Part shown: positions 61,929-64,000 of the stretch, piece by piece
Layout: every line of letters starts with the position of its first letter
Numbering within the stretch: the first letter of the stretch is position 1
From: Hyphomicrobium sp. 12-62-95
GTDB taxonomy: Bacteria > Pseudomonadota > Alphaproteobacteria > Rhizobiales > Hyphomicrobiaceae
Length of the DNA: 64,000 bases
Assembly (NCBI GenBank): GCA_002279935.1
Contig: NCCZ01000003.1
Coordinates: 48,501 to 112,500, forward strand
Direction of reading: 5' to 3'
Program-made: the position numbers and the translations under genes
The notes under the pieces: model-generated
The model's database searches: none
Seen by the model: only the letters and a program-made list of their open reading frames with translations
Told to the model about the DNA's origin: nothing

Positions 61929-63956
61929 CTACCGGCTCGCCGTCATCACGGGAGCACGTCGCATCAGCTCCTCGATCCGCGCTCGCTCGCGCTGAAAGTC
62001 GGCCAGATCCTTACCCGTCAGCTTACGCTCGCGAGGCACCTGGATCGATGTTGGATCGACGAAGCGGGTGTTGATCAGAACCTCGTAGTGCAAGTGCGGG
62101 CCCGACGATAAACCCGTCGACCCGACATAGCCGATGACCTGCCCCTGCCGGACCTTTACACCCGGCTGCACGCCCGGTGCGATGCGCACCATGTGGCTAT
62201 ACGCGGTCTGATAGCCGTTCGCATGCCGGATACGAACGTAGTTGCCGTTATATCCCTTGTGCCGTGCCTCTTCGATGGTGCCTGTGCCGGCCGCCAGGAT
62301 CGGCGTGCCGACAGGTGCCGCCCAATCCACACCCGTATGCATCTTGCGCACGCCAAGCAGCGGATGGTGGCGCAGACCAAAGCCCGACGTCAGCCGCAAG
62401 TCGCCGCGGATCGGCTTACGCATCAGAAACTTCCGCGAGTTGTTGCCATCCTTGTCGTAGTAGTCGACCTCGCCGTCGGTCGAACGGAAACGGAAATAAC
62501 TCGACGTCTCGCCGCCCGTCGTGATCGCCGTGTACAGCAATTCGCCCGGCGGACCGTCCGCGCCGTTGTCCTGCTTCAGATCGAAAAAGAACTCAGCCGT
62601 GTCGTCCGCGCGAAGCCGCCGCCGGAAGTCGGTTTCCGACGCATGCACCCGCAGCACTTGTTGAATGGTTTCACCGGGAACCTGCTGCACAAGGCTCGCG
62701 TGATAGAGACTGGCATAGAGCGTGGCACTCAGCCCGCTATCGGACGGCGCAAGCCGCTCCGGCATGAACTTTTGCTCCGGCGGCGTCGCGCTCGCAATGA
62801 AGTCACCGCCGGCGCTCCGGCTCACAGTGACGTAATGCTCGTGCCCGTCGCCAAACACCGAAAGCCGCGTCGGTTCGAATTTACTGGCATCATCCAGCGA
62901 GGGCACGAGCGTGATGTGCACCTCTTGGCCGGCCTTCAAATTTTCATCGCGGAATATCGTCTCGGCTGACGCCAGAATTTCGCGAACCACCCACGTTTCT
63001 GCACCCGTCGCAGCCAGAATTTTCGCCAGCGTATCGCGCGGTCCAACCTTCACCACGCGCGTTGTCAGACCCTCGATCTCTTCATCAGGCTCCTCGGCCT
63101 CGACGAGGGTCTTGGCGAGGTTGGTTGTGTTCGGTGCCTCTTGCGGCGTGGCGGCGGCTGCCGCCGTCGGCTCCGTGCCGGCCTCCACCAAGGGCGCTTC
63201 CGCTGCAGCGTTGTCCGCGCCAACATCGAAGCTGGCGCGCTGCACGAGATCGTCGACCTCGCCAACGTCCATTTCCTGTCCGTCTTCGCCGGGCAGAAAT
63301 CCGCCCAGCAATTCCACGACGCGCACGTTCACATCGCGGTTCTGCGAAATCGTGTCGTCTTCGCGATTGCTCGCAACCGGTTTGCTGTCGGCATAAAGTT
63401 TGAGCGGATTGAACGGCGGAATGACATCCGCGTAATTCGCCGGCACGGGCGCGAGCCTTGAGACGATGCGAACGTAGGGCTTGGCGTAAATGTACTCGCG
63501 TCCATTCCGCCGCTGCTTCAATGTCTCGTGGATGATGTAGCGCGTCGATGTTGCGCCGGTCGTGATTTGCAGCCTGTCCGTTTTTGCAACCGCCCAATTT
63601 AATCCGTCGTCGGGACGGTGCGGCGCTGGCATCGGTGCCATGGCCGCATCCATGCGCAGCCGGTCGAGTGTTGGCATTCGGCCTTCGGCGACATCGCGCG
63701 GATCGGTCGACCCATAGATCACAACGATAATCGCGACGGCGCCGACGGCTGCAGCCAGCACCGTGCTGAGAAGCCAGCGAAACCGCCCGCTCTGACGGCT
63801 GTCGGCATGATCCGCCGCGTACACGTCGGCGCGCGCGCCGCGGCCACGCGACCCGCGATAGAGATGGGGCAGTCCGTTGGGATGATCGGACGAGCGGGCG
63901 CGCACCGGGCGGAGCCCCGGGCGCGTGCGCGGCCGATGTCGGATGTGATGAACCAA
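61929..63956 (-). CDS. M23 (LytM) family peptidase, possibly truncated at the window edge
   Basis: A 675-residue protein as visible. A basic, polar N-terminus precedes a membrane helix near 61-83 (WLLSTVLAAAVGAVAIIVVIYG); a long periplasmic region follows with a LysM-like stretch (RVVKVGPRDTLAKILAATGAETW), and the C-terminus is an M23 domain with HTGVDWAAPVGTPILAAGTG (near 540) and GPHLHYEV (near 620), the zinc-binding motifs of glycyl-glycine/DD-endopeptidases. It likely trims peptidoglycan during growth or division. The TTG at 63956 is a weak start, and the frame stays open to the window edge, so the real start may be beyond base 64000. Confidence 0.85.
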   Translation of the reverse strand: MVHHIRHRPRTRPGLRPVRARSSDHPNGLPHLYRGSRGRGARADVYAADHADSRQSGRFRWLLSTVLAAAVGAVAIIVVIYGSTDPRDVAEGRMPTLDRLRMDAAMAPMPAPHRPDDGLNWAVAKTDRLQITTGATSTRYIIHETLKQRRNGREYIYAKPYVRIVSRLAPVPANYADVIPPFNPLKLYADSKPVASNREDDTISQNRDVNVRVVELLGGFLPGEDGQEMDVGEVDDLVQRASFDVGADNAAAEAPLVEAGTEPTAAAAATPQEAPNTTNLAKTLVEAEEPDEEIEGLTTRVVKVGPRDTLAKILAATGAETWVVREILASAETIFRDENLKAGQEVHITLVPSLDDASKFEPTRLSVFGDGHEHYVTVSRSAGGDFIASATPPEQKFMPERLAPSDSGLSATLYASLYHASLVQQVPGETIQQVLRVHASETDFRRRLRADDTAEFFFDLKQDNGADGPPGELLYTAITTGGETSSYFRFRSTDGEVDYYDKDGNNSRKFLMRKPIRGDLRLTSGFGLRHHPLLGVRKMHTGVDWAAPVGTPILAAGTGTIEEARHKGYNGNYVRIRHANGYQTAYSHMVRIAPGVQPGVKVRQGQVIGYVGSTGLSSGPHLHYEVLINTRFVDPTSIQVPRERKLTGKDLADFQRERARIEELMRRAPVMTASR

Positions 63957-64000
63957 ACGGCGTCCCCCGGATCCCCAACAGCGTACCCAGCACCATCCCC

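Overview
The window looks like a chromosomal segment of a high-GC alphaproteobacterium, most likely of the order Hyphomicrobiales (Hyphomicrobium-like). The pointers are an imuA-imuB-dnaE2 mutagenesis cassette behind a GTTC-N7-GTTC LexA box, a Zur-type GTTAT-N3-ATAAC operator, a lone ECF sigma/anti-sigma pair, several YkuD L,D-transpeptidases, a serine-glyoxylate aminotransferase, and GC-rich dyad repeats of the kind scattered through Hyphomicrobiales genomes. No rRNA, tRNA, CRISPR array, transposase or phage module was seen.

Layout. 1-2.9 kb: the end of a partial gene, a small unknown protein, a flippase and a CAP-domain lipoprotein. 3.2-7.8 kb: a two-gene unit, an unknown protein followed by a large ATPase with two P-loops (HerA/DUF87-like C-terminus). 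7.8-8.6 kb: a non-coding stretch with a 30-residue membrane-peptide ORF and a cluster of strong stem-loops that could be an RNA gene. 8.6-14.9 kb: anti-sigma and ECF sigma factor, class A penicillin-binding protein, FAH-family hydrolase, TadG-like VWA protein. 15.2-21.0 kb: a 1108-residue membrane/coiled-coil protein of unknown function, divergent from zur-znuC-znuB. 21.1-28.3 kb: housekeeping genes (ispG, hisA, ubiE, thiO) interrupted by a small accessory islet (PD-(D/E)XK restriction-like protein, stand-alone Cas2-like protein, small unknown protein). 28.3-36.8 kb: ggt, a secreted protein, then the SOS mutasome. 37.3-42.9 kb: an L,D-transpeptidase, znuA, a DUF1007/NicO metal-transport pair, a periplasmic thioredoxin and an orphan TRAP-type binding protein. 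43.0-47.7 kb: a compact signalling operon (coiled-coil protein, transmembrane OmpA-like protein, Rab/Ras-like GTPase, histidine kinase, receiver protein). 47.9-64 kb: a Cys-rich secreted protein, sgaA, amidase, MOSC protein, clpB, a BCS1-like AAA ATPase, a third L,D-transpeptidase, a lipoprotein, a fused MFS-acyltransferase-acyl ligase for phospholipids with a small partner protein and twin operator sites, and an M23 peptidase at the edge.

Functional themes. Zinc homeostasis is split: zur-znuCB and znuA lie 18 kb apart, with a good Zur operator at the first locus and a degenerate one at the second. Cell-envelope biology dominates (PBP, three YkuD enzymes, M23 peptidase, phospholipid repair, flippase, OmpA-like anchor). 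The two most unusual assemblies are the GTPase/OmpA/two-component operon at 43.0-47.7 kb and the twin-P-loop ATPase pair at 3.2-7.8 kb. Product names are recognised from sequence motifs by eye; no database search was run.
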